64,000 nt of DNA from Desulfamplus sp. Lineage in GTDB: Bacteria; Desulfobacterota; Desulfobacteria; Desulfobacterales; Desulfobacteraceae. A model generated the notes under the pieces. It was not told the DNA's origin. It saw nothing but the letters and a program-made list of their open reading frames with translations, and did no database searches. Both the position numbers and the translations under genes were made by a program. Positions 54,125 through 63,244 of this stretch are shown here, one piece after another (positions within the stretch are counted from its first letter, which is position 1; the number at the start of each line of letters is the position of its first letter). The stretch spans positions 1 through 64,000 of the forward strand of contig JADGBE010000001.1 in the NCBI GenBank assembly GCA_015231615.1. Direction: 5' to 3'.

Positions 54125-54143
54125 AAAAACGGGCAAATGCCCG
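54125..54143 (-). terminator. terminator of tRNA-Gly
   Basis: On the minus strand: CGGGCA-TT-TGCCCG followed by a T-run. Lies between tRNA-Gly and rimP; may be partial so that the operon is also read from here. Confidence 0.7.
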
Positions 54144-54218
54144 CTCCCTTATGCACAACAAGATAATTTAATCTTGAACAAGATACAGATCGTTTTTCAA
54201 CCACCGTTTTAAGGTCAA

Positions 54219-54294
54219 TGGAGCGGGCAACGAGATTCGAACTCGCGACACCAAGCTTGGGAAGCTTGTACTCTACCAACTGAGCTATGCCCGC
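54219..54294 (-). tRNA. tRNA-Gly (anticodon CCC)
   Basis: 76-nt cloverleaf with encoded CCA (54219-54221). Acceptor GCGGGCA / TGCCCGC, anticodon stem CAAGC/GCTTG and loop TTCCCAA. Confidence 0.93.
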
Positions 54295-54312
54295 CTTTAA
54301 ATTATGTGTATA

Positions 54313-54341
54313 AGAGTATCTTAAAAAAAAAATATTGTCAA
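54313..54341 (-). promoter_or_regulatory. probable promoter of tRNA-Gly
   Basis: Perfect TTGACA (54341-54336), 17-bp spacer, weak TACTCT (54318-54313), about 19 bp before the tRNA. Confidence 0.45.
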
Positions 54342-54445
54342 CAACTCTTTATCAGACTGAATTTACTCCATTATTAAGAGCCTGTTTAAATATTCAGGCT
54401 CTAAGAATAATAGCAATCTATCTTGAAAAAAGAATTTGTTTTTTA

Positions 54446-57073
54446 TTAAGGTAAATCTGCTCCATATTTTTCCATGATACGTTTTGAGATGTCAGCATGT
54501 ATTCCGCTAATCATCTTTTCAGTCAGTGTTGTTTCCCATGAACGATAGACAATCCTCATTGAGATAGATTTCTTACCTTCAGCTAAAGGCTTACCTTCAT
54601 AAAGATCAAACATAAAAATATCTTCTAAAATTGGTAGATTCTCTTTTAAGGCAAAAATATCTGATAAAATAGCACCGACCTCAATATTTGAGTCTAAAAT
54701 CAGAGTCATATCACGAGACAGAGATGGGAATTTAGGAAGAGGAAGTGCTTTTCCCATAGAATTTGGAGCATCTATAACAGTTAAAAGGGTCTCCATATCC
54801 ATTTCAAAGATAAAAGCATCTTGTTTAAGCCCAAAATTCCTAAGAACTTGGTTGTTTATCTTACCTAAAGAGCCAATGAGTTTAGTTCCTGACTTATTAG
54901 AATATTTTACAATTGCCCCTTGACCTTTCTGATAATATGGACAAAGTAATTGGTCTGCCTTCTCAAAAATGGTTTTATCAGAGTCTAATCCAAGAGAAGA
55001 ACACAATCCTTGAACTACACCTTTTGTATCAAAAAAATCGCCATCAGCAGGCTTTGCACTCCATGATATTGGTTCTCTTAATCCTGTCCAGAGTCCAGCT
55101 ATCATCTCATTCTCTATAGGCTGCCACCCTTTACGTGTTGCTATAAAGACCTTGCCAACCTCAAATAACCTTAAAGAGTCGATCTGTTGAGAATTATTGC
55201 GTCTCATGTTTTCAAGAAGTCCGGGAATCAAAGATGTCCTAAGCACAGAAAGCTCTTCTGAGATTGGATTTAAAATATCTTCGACCAAACGCCGCTCGTC
55301 AGAAGCGTCAAGAGATAGATGATCACAAGCTGAAGCTGATGTAAAGCTGTAATTGACAACTTCACTAAAACCAAAACCGTTCATAATATCTTTAATCTGA
55401 TCTCTTATAATGATTCTTGTTGACGGAGCTTTTCCTTTAGATAGGACTTTTGGAAAACTTGTCTGAATGTTGTTATATCCCCAAAGTCTTGCAACCTCTT
55501 CTGAAATATCCTCAGCTCTTGTTACATCAACCCTAAAAGATGGAACTGTAACCAACATCATGTTATTAAGCGTATCGTTAGTGTTATTGGGCAAAATTCG
55601 TGATGCTTTATTAAGTTCTAATGATTCAATAGGATTAGAGATGATTTGAGTTACCTTAAACCCTACAGATTCAATATTTTTTTTAATCTCTTCATAACTA
55701 AGAGTTGTTCCAAGTCTTGAGTTCAATGAATCTGTATTAACAACTATTTCAGTAGGCTTATGTTTAATTGGATTTTCATCTATAATACCATTAACAATTT
55801 TTCCGCCAGAAACTTTGGCCATCAAATAAATTGCACGTTTAAGAATATCTTTAGTTGCAGCGGGATCAACACCTCTTTCAAATCTGTGAGAAGCATCAGT
55901 ATTTATTCCAGATTGCTTTGCTGTTCGCCTTATAGAGACAGCATTAAAACAGGCACTTTCAACAAAGACTTTAGTTGTGGTATTTAAAATTTCAGAATTT
56001 TCTCCACCCATCACACCAGCAATACCAACAGGACGATCACCGTCGCATATCATGAGCATATCAGGATCAAGGGTATGGGCTTTGCTATCCAATGTTTTAA
56101 ACTCAATTGAACTACCAGCACGCTTAACTTCAATTGTGCCTTTTGCGATATTTTCGTAATCAAAAGCATGGAGTGGTTGCCCTGTCTCCATCATCACAAA
56201 GTTTGTAATATCTACAATGTTGTTTATTGGAGTCAATCCAACTGATAAAAGCCTATCTTGGAGCCAAAATGGAGATGGTCCAACAGTTACATCAATTAAC
56301 ATTCCAGCAGTATATCTTGGACATAAATCTGGATCAAAAATCTTAACTTTTGCAAAGTTATTGATTGATAAGCTATCAGTTGAAGGAGTATGGCAAGTTG
56401 AAAAATCATGACTTGAACCTGATTCTTCTTTCTCACAATCTATATCATCAAAAGGAAGATTTAATTTTTTGGCAGGCTCGCTAAATGCTGCAACCTCCCT
56501 TGCAATACCAATAACGCTTAGGCAGTCAGCTCTATTAGGAGTTAAGTCAACCTCAAAAAGGTAATCATCGAGATTAAGAGCCTTTGCAATAGGAGTTCCT
56601 ATAATTAAATTTGAATCAAGCTCCATGATGCCACAGGTTTTACCTGCCATAGCAAATGTTCTATCCAACTCAGGGTTAAGACGAAGTTCAGAAAAACTGC
56701 AAAGCATTCCTTCTGAAATCTCACCACGCAGTTTGCTTTTTTTAATCTCAATATCACCCGGAAGAGTTGCACCTATTAAAGCACAAGGAACAACAAGCCC
56801 TTCTCGGACATTTGGGGCACCGCAAACAATATTTAAAATAATATTGTTTCCATCTTCGTCATTGCCTATATTTACCTTGCAACATGTTAAATTGTCTGCT
56901 GATGGATGTTTTGAAACATGCTCAACTCTACTTATAACCACCTTGTCAAGATATGCAAATCTGTTTTCAAATGAGTCAACCTCAAGACCTGCCATAGTGA
57001 GCTTATCAGCTATTTCAGATGGGGTATATTCTACTGAAGTATATTCTTTTAGCCAACTTAAAGTAAATTTCAT
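54446..57073 (-). CDS. pheT: phenylalanyl-tRNA synthetase beta chain
   Basis: 875 residues; forms the alpha2-beta2 enzyme with PheS. N-terminal tRNA-binding domain (about 40-150, 'SRVEHVSKHPSADNLTCCKVNIG'), B3/B4 editing domain (about 220-400), B5 and catalytic-like core, C-terminal anticodon-binding FDX-ACB domain ('PSLSRDMTLILDSNIEVGAIL'). Slightly longer than average through small insertions. It lies 31 bp after pheS and probably shares its promoter. Confidence 0.96.
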   Translation of the reverse strand: MKFTLSWLKEYTSVEYTPSEIADKLTMAGLEVDSFENRFAYLDKVVISRVEHVSKHPSADNLTCCKVNIGNDEDGNNIILNIVCGAPNVREGLVVPCALIGATLPGDIEIKKSKLRGEISEGMLCSFSELRLNPELDRTFAMAGKTCGIMELDSNLIIGTPIAKALNLDDYLFEVDLTPNRADCLSVIGIAREVAAFSEPAKKLNLPFDDIDCEKEESGSSHDFSTCHTPSTDSLSINNFAKVKIFDPDLCPRYTAGMLIDVTVGPSPFWLQDRLLSVGLTPINNIVDITNFVMMETGQPLHAFDYENIAKGTIEVKRAGSSIEFKTLDSKAHTLDPDMLMICDGDRPVGIAGVMGGENSEILNTTTKVFVESACFNAVSIRRTAKQSGINTDASHRFERGVDPAATKDILKRAIYLMAKVSGGKIVNGIIDENPIKHKPTEIVVNTDSLNSRLGTTLSYEEIKKNIESVGFKVTQIISNPIESLELNKASRILPNNTNDTLNNMMLVTVPSFRVDVTRAEDISEEVARLWGYNNIQTSFPKVLSKGKAPSTRIIIRDQIKDIMNGFGFSEVVNYSFTSASACDHLSLDASDERRLVEDILNPISEELSVLRTSLIPGLLENMRRNNSQQIDSLRLFEVGKVFIATRKGWQPIENEMIAGLWTGLREPISWSAKPADGDFFDTKGVVQGLCSSLGLDSDKTIFEKADQLLCPYYQKGQGAIVKYSNKSGTKLIGSLGKINNQVLRNFGLKQDAFIFEMDMETLLTVIDAPNSMGKALPLPKFPSLSRDMTLILDSNIEVGAILSDIFALKENLPILEDIFMFDLYEGKPLAEGKKSISMRIVYRSWETTLTEKMISGIHADISKRIMEKYGADLP

Positions 57074-57104
57074 AAAGCACTCTTTTAGGGTATTTGGGTT
57101 GAAG

Positions 57105-58148
57105 TTAAAACTGCCTTAAAAACCTCATATCATTTTCAAAAAATTTCCTGAGATCATCTATGCCGTATTTTAGCATTGCAAGCCTCTCAATACCCATTCC
57201 AAATGCAAAACCTGTATATTTTTCAGTGTCATATCCCACATTTTCAAACACAGCAGGATGCACCATACCAGCACCAAGCACCTCAAGCCATCCTGTTCCA
57301 GAGCAGACACGACAACCCTTGCCCCTACACATTACACACTCAATATCAACCTCTGCACTTGGTTCTGTAAATGGAAAGAAACTTGGTCTAAATCTTAACG
57401 ATATATCTTCATCAAAGAGCTGATGAATAAATGTTGATAATGTGCCTTTAAGATCACCAAATGAGACGTTACAGTCAACCATCAACCCTTCAACTTGATG
57501 AAACATAGGGGTGTGGGTTACATCAGAGTCGCATCTATAAACTTTGCCCGGGGCTATAATTCTTACAGGCGGCTTGACCTTCTCCATAACTCTTGGCTGG
57601 GTTGGAGATGTATGAGTGCGAAGGACAATATTTTCAGAAACATAAAAGGTATCTTGCATATCTCTGGCAGGGTGATATTTGGAGATATTAAGTGCCTCGA
57701 AGTTATAGTAATCTGTTTCAACTTCAGGACCTTCTGCAATTTCAAATCCTATTCTTGAAAATATTGCGGTAATTTCTCGCGATATTTTTGTTACAGGATG
57801 AAGAGTTCCCCTTACTGAAACTCTTCCTGGTAGGGTAACATCAATAAAATCGTTGTTATTTTCAGCAGCAGACTCAAGTTGAGCTTTCAATTGGCTGAAA
57901 AGACCTTCTAATTTGACTTTAAGAAGATTGGCATTTTTGCCAGCAGAAGGTCTATCTTCAACAGGAAGTTTAGGAATGTTTCTTAAAAAAGCTGTCAATA
58001 TTCCCTTTCTTCCAAGATATTTTGTAGTGAGACGTTCTAACGAATCAAGAGATTTTATCTCTTCAATTTCAATCAGAATATCTCTTTCAATCTCCTGAAG
58101 ATTACTATGTTGGGTCTCTTCTCTCGTATCCATCTTGTTATGTTCCAT
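57105..58148 (-). CDS. pheS: phenylalanyl-tRNA synthetase alpha chain
   Basis: 347 residues. Class II synthetase motifs: motif 2 '[21 protein letters not shown]', motif 3 '[17 protein letters not shown]'. N-terminal coiled coil (about 20-95) typical of the family. A short Cys-rich insertion '[16 protein letters not shown]' before motif 3 resembles a zinc-knuckle and is seen in many bacterial PheS. Upstream is rplT, about 215 bp away. Confidence 0.96.
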   Translation of the reverse strand: MEHNKMDTREETQHSNLQEIERDILIEIEEIKSLDSLERLTTKYLGRKGILTAFLRNIPKLPVEDRPSAGKNANLLKVKLEGLFSQLKAQLESAAENNNDFIDVTLPGRVSVRGTLHPVTKISREITAIFSRIGFEIAEGPEVETDYYNFEALNISKYHPARDMQDTFYVSENIVLRTHTSPTQPRVMEKVKPPVRIIAPGKVYRCDSDVTHTPMFHQVEGLMVDCNVSFGDLKGTLSTFIHQLFDEDISLRFRPSFFPFTEPSAEVDIECVMCRGKGCRVCSGTGWLEVLGAGMVHPAVFENVGYDTEKYTGFAFGMGIERLAMLKYGIDDLRKFFENDMRFLRQF

Positions 58149-58363
58149 TCCAACATTACTTTTTTATTTGGCATTATCTATTAAGGTCAAGATATTTGAA
58201 CACATTATTATCAAAAACACTTTTTAAGAACACTAACGATTTTTATCCCCCCAAAATAGAATAGACGCACAAATGTGCGTCTCTATCTTAGAGAAATCTT
58301 AATTTTTAATATGCGTCTTTAATTTTATCTATAAATTTATTCTAAAGAAACATTTAATAATTT

Positions 58364-58714
58364 CTAAAGTTTAGCAGATGCGGCTAAAGCAATCTGTGAG
58401 AATCCAGAAGGATCGCATATTGCAAGATCAGCTAAAACCTTACGGTCAAGGTCGATATTTGCCAATTTAAGACCATGTATAAATTTACTATATGAAAGAT
58501 TATTCATTCTTGCGGCGGCATTGAGCCTTGCAATCCAAAGGCTTCTAAAATCTCTCTTGCGAACCCTTCTATCACGATAACTATACATCAATGCCTTATG
58601 AACTGAATCTGACGCTGTACGGAATAGCTTTCCTCTACCAGCTCTGAAACCTTTTGCAAGTTTCAATACCTTATTTCTACGCCTTCTCGCCTTAAAACCT
58701 CTTTTTACTCTCAT
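58364..58714 (-). CDS. rplT: 50S ribosomal protein L20
   Basis: 116 residues, full length ('[22 protein letters not shown]', '[23 protein letters not shown]'). Assembles early on 23S rRNA; in other bacteria it controls the infC-rpmI-rplT operon. Follows rpmI directly. A perfect 9-bp hairpin (58263-58282) lies between it and pheS. Confidence 0.97.
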   Translation of the reverse strand: MRVKRGFKARRRRNKVLKLAKGFRAGRGKLFRTASDSVHKALMYSYRDRRVRKRDFRSLWIARLNAAARMNNLSYSKFIHGLKLANIDLDRKVLADLAICDPSGFSQIALAASAKL

Positions 58715-58758
58715 CTTATATATCCACTCCCATAGACCTAAATTAAAATTTTAGTTGG

Positions 58759-58956
58759 TTAGCCATTTGGCAACATACGTCTGACTTCGCGCATATCGCT
58801 TGCATCAATTATCTGAGGTCTTCTCAATCCACGTTTTCGTTTAGTTGTTTTCTTTGTCAAAATATGGCTTGCATGTGATTTTTTGAACTTGTACTTTCCA
58901 GTTCCTGTTTTTGTAAATCGCTTTGCAGCAGCTCTGTTGGTTTTAATTTTTGGCAT
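58759..58956 (-). CDS. rpmI: 50S ribosomal protein L35
   Basis: 65 residues, full length ('[23 protein letters not shown]' region). Middle gene of infC-rpmI-rplT. Good ribosome binding site (AAGGAG). Confidence 0.97.
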   Translation of the reverse strand: MPKIKTNRAAAKRFTKTGTGKYKFKKSHASHILTKKTTKRKRGLRRPQIIDASDMREVRRMLPNG

Positions 58957-59053
58957 TATTTATATCTCCTTAAAAATTATATGCTAAATATTTTAAAATT
59001 TTTATATGTATGATTTTGGTTAAAATATCTTAAAATAAAAAATACTATTACCT

Positions 59054-59105
59054 TAAAAAAGATATGGTGGCACATCATACCCAAGGGGCATAACGCCACC
59101 ATATC
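59054..59105 (-). terminator. attenuator-like hairpin between infC and rpmI
   Basis: On the minus strand: 11-bp perfect stem GATATGGTGGC / GCCACCATATC (59095-59105 with 59061-59071), an internal loop, an upper stem ATGCCC / GGGTAT with a CTT loop, then six T. It occupies the 316-bp infC-rpmI gap. It is a terminator or r-protein-controlled attenuator for rpmI-rplT. Nothing else is seen in this gap. Confidence 0.75.
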
Positions 59106-59272
59106 CTAACTTTATTATCACATATTTTTAGTAAATCCTATTAAGCTCACAAATTAAATATCATAGTAGATATATACAGGGGATTGCTTGTAGCATTATA
59201 ATAAACAACTCTGAACATACAATGTTAGAATGGTAAATCTTTTAGGGGCAGCAACTTTTTTTCAAACATAAA

Positions 59273-59794
59273 TCATTTAGGGGCAAGAACCATAGTCATG
59301 GTTTTACCCTCAAATTTAGCATGTTGTTCAATTTGAGCAAAAGATTCTGTCATAGATGCAATTTTTCCAAATATATCTTTTGCCTGCTGCATAAGTGTTA
59401 TCTCTCTACCTCTAAACATCATAGTTACTTTAACTTTGTCATTATTAGCTATAAATTTTTCTATGTGATTTACTTTTGTTTCGAGATCATGAGTATCAGT
59501 TTTAGGTCTAACCTTTATCTCTTTAATTTGAGATGCTTTTTGCTTTTTTCTTGCCTCTTGATACTTTTTTGTAATCTCATACTTATATCGACCATAATCC
59601 ATTATTTTACAGACAGGTGGTTTTGCGTTAGGAGATATTTCAACGAGATCTTGTGAATACTCAGAAGCCTTACGCAGTGCATCGTTAATGGACATAACGC
59701 CTATTTGTTCTCCATCGGGTCCAATAACTCTAACCTCATTTGCCCTGATATCTCTATTTACATTTACCTTGTCCTTGTTACCCTGTTTAACTAT
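59273..59794 (-). CDS. infC: translation initiation factor IF-3 with an AUA start codon
   Basis: 174 residues. The IF3 N-domain reads 'VNRDIRANEVRVIGPDGEQI' and continues into 'VMSINDALRKASEYSQDLVE'; the C-domain carries 'VCKIMDYGRYKYE' and 'VTMMFRGREI'. No ATG, GTG or TTG opens the frame early enough. A perfect AGGAGG sits six bases before an in-frame ATA (59794). infC is well known for rare AUU/AUC/AUA starts that let IF3 repress its own synthesis. The ATG 33 codons downstream would remove half of the N-domain and is rejected. Confidence 0.93.
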   Translation of the reverse strand: MVKQGNKDKVNVNRDIRANEVRVIGPDGEQIGVMSINDALRKASEYSQDLVEISPNAKPPVCKIMDYGRYKYEITKKYQEARKKQKASQIKEIKVRPKTDTHDLETKVNHIEKFIANNDKVKVTMMFRGREITLMQQAKDIFGKIASMTESFAQIEQHAKFEGKTMTMVLAPK

Positions 59795-59910
59795 CCTACA
59801 CCTCCTATGCTTTCAGCATTGTGAACATAGCAATATTGAAATATTCCAAATATAGTTACTGCCTAATAAATAAAATTGTCAGACAGGTTAATCTATATTA
59901 TCAACGGATA

Positions 59911-59940
59911 ATTATATATAATTTCTATTAAGAAATGCAA
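59911..59940 (-). promoter_or_regulatory. promoter of infC operon
   Basis: TTGCAT (59940-59935), 18-bp spacer, TATAAT (59916-59911). The leader to the AUA start would be about 110 nt. Confidence 0.55.
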
Positions 59941-60060
59941 GAAATATTTCTCTTTAATTCAGGAGAATCACATGAAATTTTATATTCAGAGAAGTTGGGT
60001 GAGATATTTGTTATCCCATCTAAACCCTTTACGTTCAGTTTCAGCAAAAAAATATTATTT

Positions 60061-63000
60061 CTAATTATTTATTAGAAATAAGTTGAACTCTTTTTGCTCT
60101 CCTTTTAAACTTTGATTTGCCGCTTCAAGTTGTTCCCTACTTGATATGACAGCAGTACCTTTTTTATCTTCGCTTATGGTGAAATATTTTTCAGCAGCAT
60201 TTATTATCTGTTGTTTGTCAAGTGTAAGCAGTGACTCTTTAAACCGCTTACGTTTCTCGTCAGTTAACCCAAGTATTTGCCGATAAAAAGCCTTGATAGA
60301 AGCAGGTCCTGGTGTTTCTGGTTTATCAATATCAGCACAAACCTGAAGAATTGCCTCCTTTATATCCTCTTCTGTATAATCTCCGCTAATGATAAAGTCG
60401 CAAGCATTGCGATAGACATCAAGAGTTCTTCTGATGTTGGGATCACGGTATGAGGCAAATGAAAATATTCCCTCTTCAGCATTGTAGCTTGCAAAACCGC
60501 CATAAGCACCACCTTTTTCTCGTATCTCACGGTGTAGATAGAGTGAACGAAGAAGTCTGCTAATTAAAGATAGTGCTGGAGCATCAGGGTCTCCTAATCT
60601 TACAGTTTTAAATGCCTGGGCCACAAAAGAGACTGAAGTGGTTGTCATCCATCCTTCAAAAGGATAGACAGTTGGTATAGATAAATCTAAATCTCTACCT
60701 TGTTCTAAATTTTGTCCCGATTCTTGTCCTGAATCTCCTGACTTAACACTACTACACTGTTTAGAATCAAGACCTTTTCCAGATTTAAACCCCTTTACCA
60801 TCTTAACAATATTAGAATCAGAGGTTGCAATCGCATTTCTATCTCCCACAACTGCTGGCTTAATATTACCCTGCACAAATACCTGTTTTGCGATTTCTGA
60901 GAGGTCAGAAGATATTTTGTCAATAATATCAGATTGTTCTGTTAAAGATTTTATAAACTGAAATTGAGATATGCCATGCCACATCTCTGCAACTTTAGAA
61001 GAGAGGCTTAAATTTCTGGCAGCCAATGACATAGCGTAACGGTGTCCATTGCCAACAATTGAAGACTCCATGCCCGCCCTATATTGCAAAAGCAAATTTT
61101 TTAATCTTGTTGCGTCTTTAAAGCTAAACTTTGACATCAATTCACTTATAATATCAAACATCTGACCAATGTTTCTGTTTAAAGATTTACCTTGAAGTGA
61201 GAGAAACGATAGGTGATGGTCATCTCCATTAAATCCTGTGCCAGAATATGGTCCAATGCCAATCCCGCCTGTGTAGAGGTCTATAAGTTCTGCCATTTCT
61301 GCATAATCTCTTAAAGCTGTGCCAGCACCAGTAAAGGCACGGCAGAAAAATGGGATAAGAGGTTTTAAATCTTCTGCAAGTGAGCCTATTCCACTAACTG
61401 ATGTAAAGTATAAAATATCTGATGTTGTCTTCTCATAACATTTTAAAGATAAAAGAGAACCGCTATCTGGTGATGTTCTCTTTTCTGTTTTATCTATTTC
61501 TATCTCTTGTGAATCTATAAAGTTTGACTCTATAATAATATCAGGCTGAATTATCTCAATATCTGGTTTTACATCGCTTAACTCAAGTGTTGGCAGAACC
61601 GAAACATCTTCTTTTTGTTCTTGAAGTTCAGCCAATTTTGCAGAATCTTCCCTAATTGAGGCTATATCTTCAGGTTTTAAAGATGCAAGAGTGGCTTTAA
61701 GTTCATTCTCTATTCTTATATTTTCTTGTTCTTCCATATTCTGATCTGGTTCAAGAATAAAAAGAACTCTGTGAGGATTATCAATAAAATAGTCTCTTAT
61801 CTTTTTCTCAAGAAAACCCTTAGAACCACATTCACGTTTAAAACGGTCAAGCTCTTCGTCAAATTTAAGAGCTGATACAGGATCGCCTTCATGTATCCAT
61901 GTTCCAGCAAAAGAGAGTAAGAGCTTAATTCCAAATGGGTGAGGTGAGTTAGTTATCTCTTTTTTGTGAAATTCAATCTGGTGAATTGCAGATTCAATAA
62001 GTTTTTGTGAAATTCCTGTTTTGCAAATATTTTCAAGAGTCTCAAAGATGAGTTTTTCAACCTTTACAGCGTCATCTTTCCCAATCTCTTTAAGACCGCA
62101 GGCAAACATTGTATCTCTCATATCTGCATCAAATCCAGAAGCATCGCTTAAAGCAGAACCAAGACCAGAATCAATAAGGCTTTTTCTTAACGGAGAGGCT
62201 GAGTTGCCAAGCAAAACATGCTCTAAAACATCAAGAACCAACATCTCAAACGAATCTTTTATGTCAGAAGTGAGCCACGCCACACATGCTTGATATTTTT
62301 TTTCAGGGTTTTCATCTTTTGAAAGAGGATAAGGGACTTTAACAGTTTTAGGTTCTCTCCAACGAGGCTGCGATGGCACTTCTGAATTTGGTTCAATTGC
62401 TGTAAATCGGTTTAAAACCTTTGTTGTTATAACTTCAAGGTGTTTTTCAAGTGGTAAAGAGCCATAAGTATAAAAAAAGGCGTTTGAGGGGTGATAATAC
62501 CTTGCATGAAACTCTTTAAGCTGGGTGTGAGTTAATGTTGGAATATCTGACGGTTCACCACCTGAATTAAAGCTGTATGTTGTGTCTGGATAGAGTGCGT
62601 TCATCAAAGCTCTGCCCAATATCTGATTTGGAGAAGACATTGCACCCTTCATCTCATTGTAAACAACACCTTTGTATATAAGCTCCTCTTGACCTGACTC
62701 TAAAAGTTCAAACTCTAAACGGTGTCCCTCTTGTTTAAAACTCAGCTCTTCAAGTTTTGGGAAAAATGCTGCATCAAGATAGACATCCATTAAATTATAA
62801 AAATCTTTCTCATTTTGTGTGGAAAAAGGATACATAGTCCAATCTGATGCTGTTAGAGCGTTCATAAAGGTTGAGAGGCTTCGTTTGAGCATTGAAAAAA
62901 ATGGGTCTCGCACATCATATTTTTCTGAACCGCAAAGAACCGTATGCTCAAGAATATGTGCAACACCAGTTGAATCTGTAGGGACAGTTCTAAAGGTTAC

Positions 63001-63234
63001 TCCAAAAGTATTCTCTTTATCTTCGCTTGCAAGGTGTATATGTCTTGCTTTTGTCCTAATGTGTTCTAATTGGTAGAGAGTTGACTTTATATCTTCAATA
63101 TCTTCAATTCGCAGGATTTTATAACCACAAATCTCTTCTCCTACCTCAAATCTTGTTCTATATTCTTTACCATCTTTTTTATGCTCTTTATTAATATTTT
63201 CATCTGACTTGTTACTCTGCTCTGTTGATTCCAC
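60061..63234 (-). CDS. PreP-type M16C metallopeptidase (presequence protease family)
   Basis: 1057 residues. Zinc peptidase with the inverted motif HxxEH as HILEH (residues 93-97) and the following 'GSEKYDVRDPFFSMLKRSL', typical of the M16C/PreP group, which degrades short peptides in a closed chamber. Four M16 half-domains span the chain; the C-terminal ones lack the zinc motif. Two Ser/Gln/Asp-rich insertions (about 590-640 and 820-850) make it longer than the usual 970. No signal peptide, so cytoplasmic. The YdbH/AsmA-like gene lies 10 bp upstream, so the two are probably co-transcribed. Confidence 0.9.
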   Translation of the reverse strand: MESTEQSNKSDENINKEHKKDGKEYRTRFEVGEEICGYKILRIEDIEDIKSTLYQLEHIRTKARHIHLASEDKENTFGVTFRTVPTDSTGVAHILEHTVLCGSEKYDVRDPFFSMLKRSLSTFMNALTASDWTMYPFSTQNEKDFYNLMDVYLDAAFFPKLEELSFKQEGHRLEFELLESGQEELIYKGVVYNEMKGAMSSPNQILGRALMNALYPDTTYSFNSGGEPSDIPTLTHTQLKEFHARYYHPSNAFFYTYGSLPLEKHLEVITTKVLNRFTAIEPNSEVPSQPRWREPKTVKVPYPLSKDENPEKKYQACVAWLTSDIKDSFEMLVLDVLEHVLLGNSASPLRKSLIDSGLGSALSDASGFDADMRDTMFACGLKEIGKDDAVKVEKLIFETLENICKTGISQKLIESAIHQIEFHKKEITNSPHPFGIKLLLSFAGTWIHEGDPVSALKFDEELDRFKRECGSKGFLEKKIRDYFIDNPHRVLFILEPDQNMEEQENIRIENELKATLASLKPEDIASIREDSAKLAELQEQKEDVSVLPTLELSDVKPDIEIIQPDIIIESNFIDSQEIEIDKTEKRTSPDSGSLLSLKCYEKTTSDILYFTSVSGIGSLAEDLKPLIPFFCRAFTGAGTALRDYAEMAELIDLYTGGIGIGPYSGTGFNGDDHHLSFLSLQGKSLNRNIGQMFDIISELMSKFSFKDATRLKNLLLQYRAGMESSIVGNGHRYAMSLAARNLSLSSKVAEMWHGISQFQFIKSLTEQSDIIDKISSDLSEIAKQVFVQGNIKPAVVGDRNAIATSDSNIVKMVKGFKSGKGLDSKQCSSVKSGDSGQESGQNLEQGRDLDLSIPTVYPFEGWMTTTSVSFVAQAFKTVRLGDPDAPALSLISRLLRSLYLHREIREKGGAYGGFASYNAEEGIFSFASYRDPNIRRTLDVYRNACDFIISGDYTEEDIKEAILQVCADIDKPETPGPASIKAFYRQILGLTDEKRKRFKESLLTLDKQQIINAAEKYFTISEDKKGTAVISSREQLEAANQSLKGEQKEFNLFLINN

Positions 63235-63244
63235 GTTTTATCCT

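Noticed and set aside
58263-58282. Terminator between rplT and pheS
   Set aside because: The stem is perfect, but no T-run follows on the coding strand, so read-through into pheS is likely.
59273-59695. infC starting at the first ATG
   Set aside because: It would lack the first part of the conserved IF3 N-domain, which is encoded in frame upstream behind a perfect AGGAGG.
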